DNA from: Planctomycetaceae bacterium
Lineage (GTDB): Bacteria; Planctomycetota; Planctomycetia; Planctomycetales; Planctomycetaceae
Reading direction: 5' to 3'
Assembly: GCA_021732785.1 (NCBI GenBank)
Contig: JAKFUG010000028.1
Location: 55,589-119,588 of the forward strand
Length of the DNA stretch: 64,000 bases
Position 1 is the first letter of the stretch; each line of letters starts with the position of its first letter. The translations under genes and the position numbers were made by a program. Positions 17,670-28,507 of this stretch are shown here, in pieces. The notes beneath the pieces were generated by a model. It was not told the DNA's origin. It ran no database searches and worked only from the letters and a program-made list of their open reading frames with translations.

Positions 17670-18557
17670 CTATGCTTTCGGCAACCGGCGGAAGACGAAT
17701 TCGTTGCAGCCGAGGTTACCGCCACAGGTGGTGATCCGTTCCAGCACAAAGCCGCGGTCGCGCAGGAAGGACACGACGTCGTCCGGCCGCGCAACTTCGA
17801 ACGGGAACCCGCCGATCCAGTCGACGAGATCGTACCACCAGTGCATGCCGCGCACCCGCTGGCTCGCCATCAATCCGGCACGGCGTTCCGGCGACGGTGC
17901 GGGGATATTGCCGCCGTTCAATCCGTGAAACAGAATCCGTAGCACGTGTGCCGTCAGCTTCGCCGTCAACCGTGTCACGGCCCAGGGGACGCCGATTGCC
18001 ACGACATACGCCGGTCGCAACCAGCTCGGCAATCGGACATAAAGCTGCTTCACGCCGGACCATACGCGGCTCCACACGCCTTGATCATTATAGAGCGCAA
18101 TCCAGAACGTGCCGTCATCCGCAACGCGCTGGCTGGCAAGATCGATCGCCGTCCACATCGAACCGGTGTGATGCAGCACGCCCCAGGAATAGACCGCGTC
18201 GAACGTGCCGAGCGTTTCGAGATAGTCGGCATCGAGCACCGACCCTTGCTCGACTCGCCAGCGACTTTCATCAGCGTGCTCGCGCGTCCGGAGAGCGTTG
18301 GTACACCCGACGGAATCGTTGTCGTAGTCGAACGAAGTGACATCGGCCCCGAGTTGATACGCTGTGAGGCTGAATAATCCGCTGCCGCTGCCGATGTCGA
18401 GGAATCGCCTCCCACGCAAACCGTCCGGACCGAAAACCACCTCCAACGACCGCATCGCTGCCGCAATCCGTTCGGCGGTAACCGTCCGCAGAAAGTGCGA
18501 CCAGTTCTGCCCAAAAGCAAACCGCGGCGGCTCCGGTTCTACGATGAGGGTCGACAT
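17670..18557 (-). CDS. Class I SAM-dependent methyltransferase
   Basis: The 295-residue protein has the SAM-binding motif FLDIGSGSGLFSL (motif I), an acidic end of strand 2 (DYDND), and the post-motif SWGVLHHTGSMW typical of small-molecule or lipid methyltransferases. A hydrophobic stretch about residues 185-215 (LRPAYVVAIGVPWAV) may touch the membrane. The ATG at 18557 is chosen over a TTG one codon upstream. It starts 7 bp after the DUF4058 gene, so the two are probably co-transcribed. The substrate is unknown. Confidence 0.85.
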   Translation of the reverse strand: MSTLIVEPEPPRFAFGQNWSHFLRTVTAERIAAAMRSLEVVFGPDGLRGRRFLDIGSGSGLFSLTAYQLGADVTSFDYDNDSVGCTNALRTREHADESRWRVEQGSVLDADYLETLGTFDAVYSWGVLHHTGSMWTAIDLASQRVADDGTFWIALYNDQGVWSRVWSGVKQLYVRLPSWLRPAYVVAIGVPWAVTRLTAKLTAHVLRILFHGLNGGNIPAPSPERRAGLMASQRVRGMHWWYDLVDWIGGFPFEVARPDDVVSFLRDRGFVLERITTCGGNLGCNEFVFRRLPKA

Positions 18558-18564
18558 CAAATAC

Positions 18565-19311
18565 TCAATGGTGTTTTGGGTTCAACACGGCATCTCGAAG
18601 CGGCCGCGGGCAGACGTTCCAAGTGAGATCATAGGTGGGTTGCAGCGGCGCGGGAACATAGTGTTTTGCAGAGAGAAACAGGGGCATCGCCGTCAGGTCA
18701 TCGCCGATGGCCACCGGTTCAACATAGGCCGTCTTTTCGGAACCCGCCGCGTAAGACATAAGCGTCAGCGGCCTCTCGATCGGTAATTCAAATTGGGTTT
18801 CACGAAAGGTGTCCCAAATGAGCGGATGGATTCCATTCGGGTCGCGGGGAGTCGGCGGGAACAGGTCGACAATCAGCAAATGAACGCCCTGACGGAGATA
18901 TTGGATCGCTTTGTCCACGAATTCTTCCATCGCTGCTCGGCTGTGCTTGTTCCCCGGCGAGACGATCTCGATGACGGCGACAACACCACCCGAACGATGA
19001 TAAACAACGATACGATTCGCCTTCTGCACATATGTGTCTGCATCGTCTGCGTGCGAGATGAATTTTGTCCGGGGCGGCGCGGTGAGCAGTGCCACCCCTG
19101 CCCTCTCTGAATCGGCGTAATCGTCACCGAAATCGGGATTGTGCAAGGTGAGCACATCGGGGACACGCTCCCCGGCGTATTGTTCGGCCAAGGCAAAGTA
19201 CCCGGACGGCAATCCGCCCGAGTTCAAGTCGTCGGACAACGCCGATATCCACCGCTGATGAAAGTGGTGGAACAATCCGGAATAGACACCGGTCCAATCG
19301 TGAATGGGCAT
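18565..19311 (-). CDS. DUF4058 family protein
   Basis: The 248-residue protein begins MPIHDWTGVYSGLFHHFHQRWI, the hallmark of DUF4058, and continues with ALAEQYAGERVPDVLTL and VVAVIEIVSPGNK. The latter resembles the (D/E)xK core that links this family to PD-(D/E)xK and Uma2-like nuclease folds. DUF4058 genes are multi-copy in planctomycetes and cyanobacteria and have no proven function. It lies between two genes of the prkA-yeaH-spoVR array. Confidence 0.85.
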   Translation of the reverse strand: MPIHDWTGVYSGLFHHFHQRWISALSDDLNSGGLPSGYFALAEQYAGERVPDVLTLHNPDFGDDYADSERAGVALLTAPPRTKFISHADDADTYVQKANRIVVYHRSGGVVAVIEIVSPGNKHSRAAMEEFVDKAIQYLRQGVHLLIVDLFPPTPRDPNGIHPLIWDTFRETQFELPIERPLTLMSYAAGSEKTAYVEPVAIGDDLTAMPLFLSAKHYVPAPLQPTYDLTWNVCPRPLRDAVLNPKHH

Positions 19312-19380
19312 TGCTGGAACAGTTTCGTTGATTTTAGAGGTTTACCGGGGATATGTGGTCGAAAGAAAATGCGCGATCAA

Positions 19381-19929
19381 TCATTCCGCACTACGAAATG
19401 GACTTGAAACTTTTACCGCACGTTGCGCGGGTTCATCCGCAAAATCATGGACCACGACCAGTCGCGAAGAAAATCCAAAGCCATGCCATGCCAATCTCGG
19501 ATTATAGATGTCTCCTGTCGGCAGACCGGAAAACTCGCCGGTTTCATAGACGGCCCACTTCACGGTGCGGCCCATCAGTTCATCCGGTCGGAGTTTGAGT
19601 TTCCTGAATCGCTCGTGTCCCGTCCAGTCACTGGCAAAGCTCACGGGTTTCACGAGTGGCTTTCCATCAATCGCGTGGATTCGCAAGAGTTGCTTGCCTT
19701 CATTCGACTTGGCCTTGCTTGTCTCGGCGACAATGGTTCCCTCAATGGTACACACATGCCCGAGCTCGATCCCCAGCCTGCCGATCACCGTTCCGGATTG
19801 GATCTCGTCGACGGTCAATACAGCTCTCTGTTTGGCTTGAGCAGTCACGCGCGAATCGGACAGAACTTGCCACAGACAGGCCAATCCTGAGACGGCGACG
19901 AAACCAAGCAGCAGGCGCTGAGTGCGCAT
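19381..19929 (-). CDS. Membrane-anchored or exported protein coupled to yeaH
   Basis: I do not recognise this 182-residue product. It has an N-terminal hydrophobic segment (LLLGFVAVSGLACLWQVL) that could be a signal peptide or anchor, then a soluble, probably beta-rich domain (SGTVIGRLGIELGHVCTIEGTIV, KLKLRPDELMGRTVKWAVYETGEF). The chosen ATG shares its A with the TGA stop of yeaH (TGATG), which strongly suggests translational coupling. The longer frame upstream overlaps yeaH coding sequence and is rejected. Confidence 0.75.
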   Translation of the reverse strand: MRTQRLLLGFVAVSGLACLWQVLSDSRVTAQAKQRAVLTVDEIQSGTVIGRLGIELGHVCTIEGTIVAETSKAKSNEGKQLLRIHAIDGKPLVKPVSFASDWTGHERFRKLKLRPDELMGRTVKWAVYETGEFSGLPTGDIYNPRLAWHGFGFSSRLVVVHDFADEPAQRAVKVSSPFRSAE

Positions 19930-21035
19930 CACTTCCCTTTCCCCAGAAACGTGCGGATTGATTCGTAGATGCCGTCTTTGTCTTTGATTTCGCTGAGAAC
20001 CAGATTCTCCCACTTGCTGGTGATCTTCCGCAACTCGCGGATGTAGTCGCCGCTGCCGTAGGGGCTTTCTACCTGGCCGTAACAGACGAGGTTGCACGTC
20101 GGCAGGAAGAACTCCTGCAGTTGCTTGATGCAGGCGTTGTTATCTTCGCCCCAGTTGTCGCCATCAGAAAACTGGAACAGATAGATGTTCCAGTCGCTCG
20201 GCGGGAAGTCGCGCTCGATGATGGATTTCGCTTTCACATAGGCCGACGAAATGCGTGTTCCGCCCGATTCCCGCGTGCGGAAGAACGTGTCTTCATCGAC
20301 TTCATGCGCGACCGCGTCATGCACCACGTACCGCCGTTCAACGCCGTCGTACTGGCTCTTCAGCCACGTATCGATCCAGAAGGCTTCGGTCCGCACGATC
20401 GACTTCTGCTCGTCAGTCATCGAACCGGAAACGTCCATGATGTAGATGACCGCCGCGTTGGCCTGTGGCAGCGGATTTTCCGTCCACGCGCGGAAGCGTT
20501 CATCTTCGCGGGTCGGAATGATGATCGGCCGCTTCGGATCGTACTGGTCGGATGCCATCAACCGCCGCAGCGCCCGTTTGTAGGTGCGTTTGAAATGCCG
20601 CAACGAATCGGGACCGGTCTGGCGGATGCTGTCGTACTTCGTCTTGATCGCCTTAATGGTGTTCTGACCCTTGGGGACGATGTGCGGCAGATGCAGTTCC
20701 TGCGCGAGCATCTCCGCGAGCTCGTCGATCGTCATCTCGGCTTCGCGAATGTGCTGGCCGGGTTGATCGCCTGCCTGCCCTTCGCCGTCCCCTTCCTCCT
20801 CGCTGGATCCGATCGGCTGGCCGACATCCCCCTCACCCTGCCCGACGCCGCCGTTCCCCTTTTTGCCGTGGCGGAAATGCGGAATTTCGATGTTCGGCAC
20901 CGGGATACTGACGACCTCACGGCCCTGCTTGCCGAGAATTTCGCCGTGCGTAATGTACTTCTTGAGATTCTCGCGGACCTTCCCACGCACAATCTGTTTG
21001 AAGCGCTGGTTATCGCGATCAATAGCGCGGGTCAT
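19929..21035 (-). CDS. yeaH: YeaH/YhbH family protein (DUF444)
   Basis: The 368-residue protein matches the family: RDNQRFKQIVRGKVRENLKKYITHGE at the start, an acidic/Gly linker (about 65-90), then a von Willebrand A-like domain whose MIDAS motif DVSGSMT is at about 201-207 (IYIMDVSGSM). YeaH is a partner of the PrkA/YeaG kinase in a conserved stress and nitrogen-starvation response. It sits in the middle of the prkA-to-spoVR array and is coupled to the following exported protein. Confidence 0.94.
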   Translation of the reverse strand: MTRAIDRDNQRFKQIVRGKVRENLKKYITHGEILGKQGREVVSIPVPNIEIPHFRHGKKGNGGVGQGEGDVGQPIGSSEEEGDGEGQAGDQPGQHIREAEMTIDELAEMLAQELHLPHIVPKGQNTIKAIKTKYDSIRQTGPDSLRHFKRTYKRALRRLMASDQYDPKRPIIIPTREDERFRAWTENPLPQANAAVIYIMDVSGSMTDEQKSIVRTEAFWIDTWLKSQYDGVERRYVVHDAVAHEVDEDTFFRTRESGGTRISSAYVKAKSIIERDFPPSDWNIYLFQFSDGDNWGEDNNACIKQLQEFFLPTCNLVCYGQVESPYGSGDYIRELRKITSKWENLVLSEIKDKDGIYESIRTFLGKGK

Positions 21036-21080
21036 GGGGGGCGTCCGTGGTCAGTTGCTAGTAGGAACGAAGATTCGCTC

Positions 21081-21536
21081 TCAGTATTCAGCAGAGATGT
21101 AACCAATCTCTTGAACTTCGCCTGCACGATTCAGGATCAACCAAGCCTCGCCAACTGGGTCGCCTTCACCCGAGTGCGGCCCATCGCTCTTGGCGGAATA
21201 ATTAGTCCATGCATAACGCTTTCCGCCGCCCGATTCATCGGTCACCTTCGCAATGGACATCCAGTTCTTGAAGGCGGGTCCTGATAATTGTTTCAGATCG
21301 CTCTGTAACGTCGCATGCATCAGCAATCTTGAAATGTCGCGATGACGCTCTATCGTTTCTGACGAGGCTGTCCGTTTTTTCTCCTCAGCGCTCGCTTCGC
21401 AATGCCGTGACACCGCAAATGCAGTCATTCCGCTGGCTAACACGCAACATCCCAATCCAATCGCGATCTGAATCGTGATCGGCCAAGTACGCGCGGATGG
21501 TAGAGAGTCATCAGCAACAGGTAGGCTGAGATTCAT
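21081..21536 (-). CDS. Single-pass membrane protein of unknown function
   Basis: The 151-residue product has a transmembrane helix at about residues 20-45 (TIQIAIGLGCCVLASGMTAF) and a soluble tail ending EAWLILNRAGEVQEIGYISAEY. No family was recognised. Its ATG overlaps the stop of the upstream Uma2 gene by 4 bp (ATGA), and yeaH begins 45 bp downstream, so it looks like part of the same transcript. Confidence 0.7.
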   Translation of the reverse strand: MNLSLPVADDSLPSARTWPITIQIAIGLGCCVLASGMTAFAVSRHCEASAEEKKRTASSETIERHRDISRLLMHATLQSDLKQLSGPAFKNWMSIAKVTDESGGGKRYAWTNYSAKSDGPHSGEGDPVGEAWLILNRAGEVQEIGYISAEY

Positions 21537-22372
21537 GTTTCCCCCTTACCCGCCGCGAAGCACGCCGTCACATCAACTGCGAACTCAGGCAACAGTACTG
21601 ACGTTGCAGTCTCACCGATGCGAAAGACGCCGTGTTCGGCGTATTCGTTCGCAGCGGCGGGTAACGTCAGCACGGTGATCGTTTCGGTTTCGGGGTCGAC
21701 GATCCAGTATTCGGGGATCGCGGATTGTGCGTACTCAGTCCGTTTTTCCTGATAGTCACGCTGATGGTCGTTATAGCCCTTGCTGACAATTTCAATCATC
21801 ATCTGTGCGCCGTTTGATGGCCGTTTGGGGTCAGGTAACTGTTCTGCGGTGATCCAAACGATGTCGGGTTCCCGAACTCGCCCCTCAATGGTTCGAACGC
21901 GCGCCGAATCCGTTCCTGTAAAACCCAATCGTCGCTGCCGGATAATGACTTTCAGCCGATCATGGAGCCAGTCGACAAGCCAGGCATGCACCCACGTTGG
22001 CATCGTGCGGAACTCCAGACAACCATCCACCAAATCCGCCCGGACGTCAGAGGGCAGCCAGAGATAGTCTTGCTCCGTCCACTCACCCTGCCGTGGAAAC
22101 TCGGATAACATTTCCCATGTCCAGTCGCCGCGCACCGACTTCGGCGGGCCGCCTTCTTCGGGCGGATAGAGTGGATGAATGAAGTCCAGCACTCCATCGG
22201 TGAATTCGACCAAGCCTTCAAATTCACGCCCCAGATATTCTTCTTCGCTCCAGGCGCCTTGCCTGGGAAATTGTGTGACGAGTTCCCACGTCCAATCGCC
22301 GCGCTGGGAACGGGGAATCGGCGGGGTCTCGGCCTGCTGATCGACACGGAATGATGTCGTATGCGCACTCAT
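21533..22372 (-). CDS. Uma2-family PD-(D/E)xK-like protein with duplicated N-terminal segment
   Basis: The 279-residue Uma2 (DUF820) protein has the REPDIVWI and MMIEIVSKG core positions, a (D/E)xK-like arrangement, then the family ending IPEYWIVDPETETITVL. The N-terminus is repeated within the same protein: RGDWTWELVTQFPRQGAW...DGVLDF (residues 24-64) recurs as RGDWTWEMLSEFPRQGEW...DGCLEF (81-121), a period of 57 residues. The ATG at 22372 overlaps the upstream Uma2 stop by 4 bp and is preferred over a start nine codons earlier. It is a tandem paralogue of the next gene. Confidence 0.88.
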   Translation of the reverse strand: MSAHTTSFRVDQQAETPPIPRSQRGDWTWELVTQFPRQGAWSEEEYLGREFEGLVEFTDGVLDFIHPLYPPEEGGPPKSVRGDWTWEMLSEFPRQGEWTEQDYLWLPSDVRADLVDGCLEFRTMPTWVHAWLVDWLHDRLKVIIRQRRLGFTGTDSARVRTIEGRVREPDIVWITAEQLPDPKRPSNGAQMMIEIVSKGYNDHQRDYQEKRTEYAQSAIPEYWIVDPETETITVLTLPAAANEYAEHGVFRIGETATSVLLPEFAVDVTACFAAGKGET

Positions 22373-23040
22373 GGTGTTCCTTTCCCCGCGGCGAAACATG
22401 CCGTTACATCCACATCGAACCCCGGCAGCAAGACCGCTGTCGCGATCTCACCGATGCGGAAGACGCCGTGTTCGGTGTATTCGGTTTGTCCCGCAGGCAA
22501 TGTCAACACCGTAATCGTTTCGGTTTCGGGGTCGACGATCCAGTATTCGGGGATGTGGATCGATGCGTAGTCCCGCCGTTTTTCGACAAGGTCGCGCAGC
22601 CGGTCCTGCCGATCGCCACTCACGACTTCCAGTACCAAGTCCGCGCCAATCACAGGGCGACCACGATCAGGAACGTGCTCCGGCCGGACGAGCATCAGGT
22701 CGGGTTCTCGATGCCGGGTCAGCCCGATGACAAGCCGCAAAGGTGCTGGGTAAACTTTCCAGTTCATCTTGCCAGCGATGACCGCAAGCAACCGATGATA
22801 CAGAAACATTTGAATGTCCTGATGAATAGGCGTCACCGTCGGCAGGAACTCCAGCGTGCCGTCGACAAACTCCACCAGGCCCTCAAATGACCGTGCGAGA
22901 TAATCCTCTGCTGTCCACTCTCCTTGTTGCGGAAACTCAGTTACGAGTTCCCACGTCCAGTCGCCACGCTGAGAACGAGGAATCGGCTGTATTTCCGAAG
23001 TGCATTCGGATTCCATCGCGGGGGGAGTTTCAAGCGACAT
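22369..23040 (-). CDS. Uma2-family PD-(D/E)xK-like protein
   Basis: The 223-residue protein has a single N-terminal RGDWTWELVTEFPQQGEW unit, the core REPDLMLV and LVLEVVSGDRQD, and the shared ending IPEYWIVDPETETITVLTLP...DVDVTACFAAGKG. It is the upstream tandem paralogue of the neighbouring gene; a 41-nt stretch in the C-terminal coding part is identical in both (22514-22554 and 21678-21718). Uma2 proteins are abundant in planctomycetes and cyanobacteria, look nuclease-like and have no established role. It lies 156 bp downstream of prkA. Confidence 0.9.
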   Translation of the reverse strand: MSLETPPAMESECTSEIQPIPRSQRGDWTWELVTEFPQQGEWTAEDYLARSFEGLVEFVDGTLEFLPTVTPIHQDIQMFLYHRLLAVIAGKMNWKVYPAPLRLVIGLTRHREPDLMLVRPEHVPDRGRPVIGADLVLEVVSGDRQDRLRDLVEKRRDYASIHIPEYWIVDPETETITVLTLPAGQTEYTEHGVFRIGEIATAVLLPGFDVDVTACFAAGKGTP

Positions 23041-23122
23041 CGGTGCAGAACCTCTACGATCGGAGCATCTGGCCTGCCCACATCATTTCGTTGTGTGGGG
23101 TGTCTTGTCGAGTCGGCGAGTG

Positions 23123-23151
23123 CCCTCCCCCGGTCAATGACCGGGGGAGGG
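23123..23151. terminator. GC-rich hairpin downstream of prkA
   Basis: Perfect 12-bp arms CCCTCCCCCGGT and ACCGGGGGAGGG enclose a 5-nt loop, 45 bp after the prkA stop. It has no long T-run, so it may attenuate rather than end transcription into the Uma2 genes. Confidence 0.6.
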
Positions 23152-23167
23152 GATGGAACGCAAACTT

Positions 23168-23189
23168 GGGGATCGGCAAAGCGCAAGCG
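23168..23189 (-). repeat. Post-stop motif, copy 1 (after prkA)
   Basis: On the minus strand the motif reads CGCTTGCGCTTTGCSGATCC (here S=C) and starts 7 nt after the prkA stop codon. The same motif in the same orientation follows two other minus-strand genes (27421-27441 and 42623-42643). Confidence 0.8.
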
Positions 23190-23196
23190 TGGAGTC

Positions 23197-25248
<2,052 letters not shown>

Positions 25249-25841
25249 GGGCCGCTCCTTCTGAATGTCGTTGGGGGAGATCCGCCGACGTGCAAGACGA
25301 TTCTGTCCGCTGACTCGCGCTGAGAAATTGCCGCGCAGCCTCAAGCGATGGCCAACGCTGCGGGACTTCCCAACGCGAATCGCCGCCTGTCCCTGGCGGC
25401 ACACGAAAAAGGTGGGAAAGATCAGTTTGCTGTCATCGCCGTGTGACATAACCGAATCGGTCACGTCAGTCGGGCAACACCGCTTCCGTTTCCGGGGACT
25501 TGCTCTTCAAGTCGATCCGGGCGTTTTCCACGAATCGCGAAATCTCATATTTCACGTCGCTGTCAAATTTCGTGCCGCTTCCATGCGGACACAATCGCCG
25601 GAGGTTTGCGACGGTCTAACTCCAATTATCTCACGAATGAAATGAGAGGCAAGACCAACTTGCTTTCCAGGCTTGTCGAATTTCACTGCACGCTGGCAAG
25701 GAAAACAGGCAGTGAGGAGCCCCGCCACGGGTAGAATCTTCTTTTTGACGGATCCATGGGGAACTTCCGTACCGTGACAGGCGTCATTGAATCCGTTCGA
25801 TCTTGAGCGGGTCGACCACCAATTCTTGTGGGAATCATTCC
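25249..25841. other. Divergent intergenic region, 593 bp
   Basis: This long gap lies between prkA (minus) and a secreted-protein gene (plus). It should hold the promoter of the stress array. Short open frames here show no family resemblance or convincing ribosome sites. I see no clear hairpin or tRNA. Confidence 0.5.
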
Positions 25842-26639
25842 ATGCGAAACCTTTTGCTTTGTGTGATGGCCTGGAGTCTGGTGGCGACCACCGCGTTGGC
25901 GACGATCGACGGAAATCAACAGCAAATCGTGGACTTCACGAAACCGGACGCCGCCGCCAAACTGGCACGCTGGTCCGATCCGGAACACTTGGGTTGCACA
26001 GAGGCTGGTTTTGGCTGGGAAGGCGAAAAGAACACCTCACGCGATGGTTGGCTGGAGACGGAACCGCTGGCGATTGGCACGGCGTGGCGACCGCCCCAGG
26101 GAGCCAGCCTGCGTGTGAAATTGCAGACGAACTATCCGGCGGTAGTCGCCACGGGGCCATCATCGAAGGCGTTCTATTCGCCCAGCCTTTTCGTCCGGCA
26201 CAGCCCCGATCGCGTCCATTGGTCCGATTGGCAGCCGCTGAAATTGGAGGAAGATCCGCGAAATCCCGGATCCGTATTGTACTCCGCCCACATTGGAGTC
26301 CCTTCCCGAACGAGCCATTCGTATCACGCAAAATTTTTGGAATGGTCGCGCCGCGATGACATCGCCTGGGGAAGCGATGAGCACGAATTCTGCGAATGGC
26401 TGATCAAGGACGATCCCCAGTTCTTCGAGAAGAATCGGCCGTTCGTCGGCTATGTGCAGTTTCTCGTCGAGGGATCGTTCAAGGGTGGCCAACGCCTCAC
26501 GCGGTTAGAAGCCGACGTGAGTTGGGGCGTCGGCGGAATTCACACGATTCCCAAAAAGCCGGGGGCAGACAAACGGTCGCTGGGCATGGATGGGTGGAAC
26601 TTTCGGGGTGAACCGAAGCCGGTTCCCGCCCAGCCGTAA
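25842..26639 (+). CDS. Secreted protein of unknown function
   Basis: The 265-residue product has a signal peptide (MRNLLLCVMAWSLVATTALA) at the ATG at 25842. The mature part is Trp-rich (LARWSDPEHLG, DRVHWSDWQPL, DDIAWGSDEHEFCEWL, WGVGGIHTIP), suggesting a beta-sandwich or jelly-roll fold, but I do not recognise the family. The last residues are Pro-rich (GEPKPVPAQP). It stands alone, followed by a dispersed hairpin element. Confidence 0.75.
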   Translation: MRNLLLCVMAWSLVATTALATIDGNQQQIVDFTKPDAAAKLARWSDPEHLGCTEAGFGWEGEKNTSRDGWLETEPLAIGTAWRPPQGASLRVKLQTNYPAVVATGPSSKAFYSPSLFVRHSPDRVHWSDWQPLKLEEDPRNPGSVLYSAHIGVPSRTSHSYHAKFLEWSRRDDIAWGSDEHEFCEWLIKDDPQFFEKNRPFVGYVQFLVEGSFKGGQRLTRLEADVSWGVGGIHTIPKKPGADKRSLGMDGWNFRGEPKPVPAQP

Positions 26640-26684
26640 ATTTCACGCCGCGCCGGGTGATGATTGAGGCGGTCGGTACTGGGT

Positions 26685-26741
26685 CAGCTTGAAGAGTCGG
26701 GGCAGGGGCCCCCGCCCCGACATTTTTGAATTCAAACTGAC
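26685..26741. repeat. Dispersed palindromic element, copy 2
   Basis: A compact copy of the 10676-10779 element: CAGCTTGAAGAGTCGGGGC, a centre of GGGGCCCCC, then GCCCCGAC, TTTTT and ATTCAAACTGAC. The stem GTCGGGGC / GCCCCGAC (26696-26703 / 26714-26721) followed by T5 would also work as a terminator for the secreted-protein gene. Confidence 0.8.
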
Positions 26742-26843
26742 TCACTCCCAGGCGGTCGGAATCATCGAAATCCCTTGCCCGAAACGGTAAGATCGTGTCC
26801 TCACGCAGTGTCGTCCCGTGACCGGATTCGTAAGGACTGTTCG

Positions 26844-27389
26844 ATGAAGTGGCCGATCATTTTCGCCTTGTTGACCGGATTGTTCTGGGGCACCTACGGC
26901 CCCGCGCTCGGCATTGCCCGGGCGGCGGAAGGGAATAACCCGTTCAAACCGTATCTGATGATCGGGGTCGCGTACCTGATCTGGGCTGTGATCGGCGGGT
27001 TCGGCGGAATTCGTTACACCGGGGTGGATGCGAAGTTTACTGCGGACGGCATCACTTGGGGATTTATCGCCGGATCGCTCGGTGCCTTCGGCGCACTGAC
27101 TCTCACGCTGGCGATGTTTTCTTTCCAGGGAATGAAGCCGCGGGCCGACATTGTGATGCCGATCGTCTTCGGCACGGCCGTCACGGTTTCCGCGTTGACG
27201 TCTGTCGTCATGATTTACGCCCGTGATCACAAACTTCCGGCCAATCCGTGGCTCTATCTGGGCATTGTCGGCATGGCGGTGTGCATTATCGTCGTCGCCA
27301 AGAATACGCCGCATGTTGCCCCGCACGCCCCGAAACCCGCGGGAGATGCTCACGCCGGGGTCACCACGCCACCACCGGCAACGACGTAA
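26844..27389 (+). CDS. Five-helix membrane protein, EamA/DMT-like
   Basis: The 181-residue product has five hydrophobic segments starting WPIIFALLTGLFWGTYGPALG, a pattern close to half of an EamA/DMT transporter, and ends in an Ala/Pro/Thr-rich cytoplasmic or periplasmic tail. No substrate can be assigned. The ATG at 26844 follows a weak GGA site; the upstream in-frame stretch is not hydrophobic and is rejected. It converges with a DUF2617 gene. Confidence 0.7.
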   Translation: MKWPIIFALLTGLFWGTYGPALGIARAAEGNNPFKPYLMIGVAYLIWAVIGGFGGIRYTGVDAKFTADGITWGFIAGSLGAFGALTLTLAMFSFQGMKPRADIVMPIVFGTAVTVSALTSVVMIYARDHKLPANPWLYLGIVGMAVCIIVVAKNTPHVAPHAPKPAGDAHAGVTTPPPATT

Positions 27390-27420
27390 GGGGCGGGTGG
27401 AACAAAAAATCGCGAGTTTC

Positions 27421-27441
27421 GGGATCCGCAAAGCGCAAGCG
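27421..27441 (-). repeat. Post-stop motif, copy 2 (after DUF2617)
   Basis: CGCTTGCGCTTTGCGGATCC on the minus strand begins 12 nt after the DUF2617 stop and is followed in transcript direction by CGAAACTCGCGATTTTTTG, a T-rich end. It is the same motif and orientation as at 23168 and 42623. Confidence 0.8.
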
Positions 27442-27453
27442 AAGCGAGATTTA

Positions 27454-27999
27454 TTATTCCCACTCGATCAGCGACTGCGTTTTCACGATCGCGCAGTGAT
27501 CGGGGAACGTGTGATAGGCATGGATCACCGTCGAAGTTTGGGTGATTTCCAACCGCACCAGACTGATCGCTCCCGGTGCGAACCGGCTCTGCGTCGGGAA
27601 CTCGTGGGCGAGGTCCGCTTTTTCGCAGTCGTCGCGCAGTTCGTCGTGCATTCGTAAGAAGAGGTCTTGATCGAGCGTCTCGACCTGGCAGCCAACGTCG
27701 TACCGCAGCGTCGGCGAAAAATTCAGGCTCCGCATCCGGCAACCGCGGACTTTGTGATCGAGCACGCAACTTTGCTGCGGCAGAATCCGTTCTTTTTCGG
27801 CGAGCGTTTCCGTGATGAACCGCTTCCCCCACTGCCATGTCCAGGTGTGCCCCGATGGACACAATCGCACGGCGACACGGATCGCCCCGGTCTGCATCAC
27901 CACGCCCGCCGGTGACTCGAACAGCTCTGGATGCAGTGGGCGTGGAAAGAGCCGCAACATTAACGTCGAGACATCGGGACGGGCAAAGCGAACGGACAT
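27454..27999 (-). CDS. DUF2617 family protein
   Basis: The 181-residue protein beginning MSVRFARPDVSTLMLRLFPRPLHPELFE matches the DUF2617 family seen in planctomycetes. It contains a CRMRSLNFSPTLRYDVGCQVETLD segment and ends near LIEWE. The family has no known function. The ATG at 27999 is chosen over a longer frame whose first 59 codons are repeat-derived and carry no resemblance. Confidence 0.78.
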   Translation of the reverse strand: MSVRFARPDVSTLMLRLFPRPLHPELFESPAGVVMQTGAIRVAVRLCPSGHTWTWQWGKRFITETLAEKERILPQQSCVLDHKVRGCRMRSLNFSPTLRYDVGCQVETLDQDLFLRMHDELRDDCEKADLAHEFPTQSRFAPGAISLVRLEITQTSTVIHAYHTFPDHCAIVKTQSLIEWE

Positions 28000-28111
28000 G
28001 GACGACCCAGTGAGACTCACTCGGGAACTCGCGACCCGTCTCCGATTATAAAGCGTTTCGAGGCGCGAACAACCGAACGGACGGGAAGAAGTTGGAAAGG
28101 TCTGCCGAGCT

Positions 28112-28364
28112 GGGTAGGGTTTGCCGAGTCCGCGAGGCGAACCACATGGTCGGAAATTCCAAGCTCCAAATTCCAAGTTCCAAACAAATCACAAGTTCCA
28201 AATTCCAAACGAAGAGGAATGTGGCCTGCGATGAAGAACGTTGCCCCCTGTTCAAACTCTTCGTTTGGGCTTTTCCTAATTGGAACTGGTTTGGAATTTG
28301 GAGCTTGGAATTAGGAACTTGGAGGATGAAGAGGTTCGCCTCGAAGATTCGGCAAACCCTACCC
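28112..28364. repeat. Long-range inverted repeat with nested TTCCAA words
   Basis: The left arm 28112-28144 (GGGTAGGGTTTGCCGAGTC...) and right arm 28333-28364 are reverse complements with few mismatches. The 188-bp interior holds AATTCCAAGTTCCAAA-type words near 28150-28215 and their complements near 28285-28325. The same outer word forms a perfect 31-bp inverted repeat at 45140-45220. No gene is seen in 28000-28507. Confidence 0.8.
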
Positions 28365-28507
28365 TGCCGGACCGGGATTGACTCACTTTCCGCTTCGGGC
28401 GATGATTTCCGCGGCGTGATCCGACCAGGGAGGGACGGCGCGCTGATTGTTCACGTGGCACGAGTGATTCACTTCACTCGCTCCGCTCGCCAGGGATGGC
28501 CCGCACG

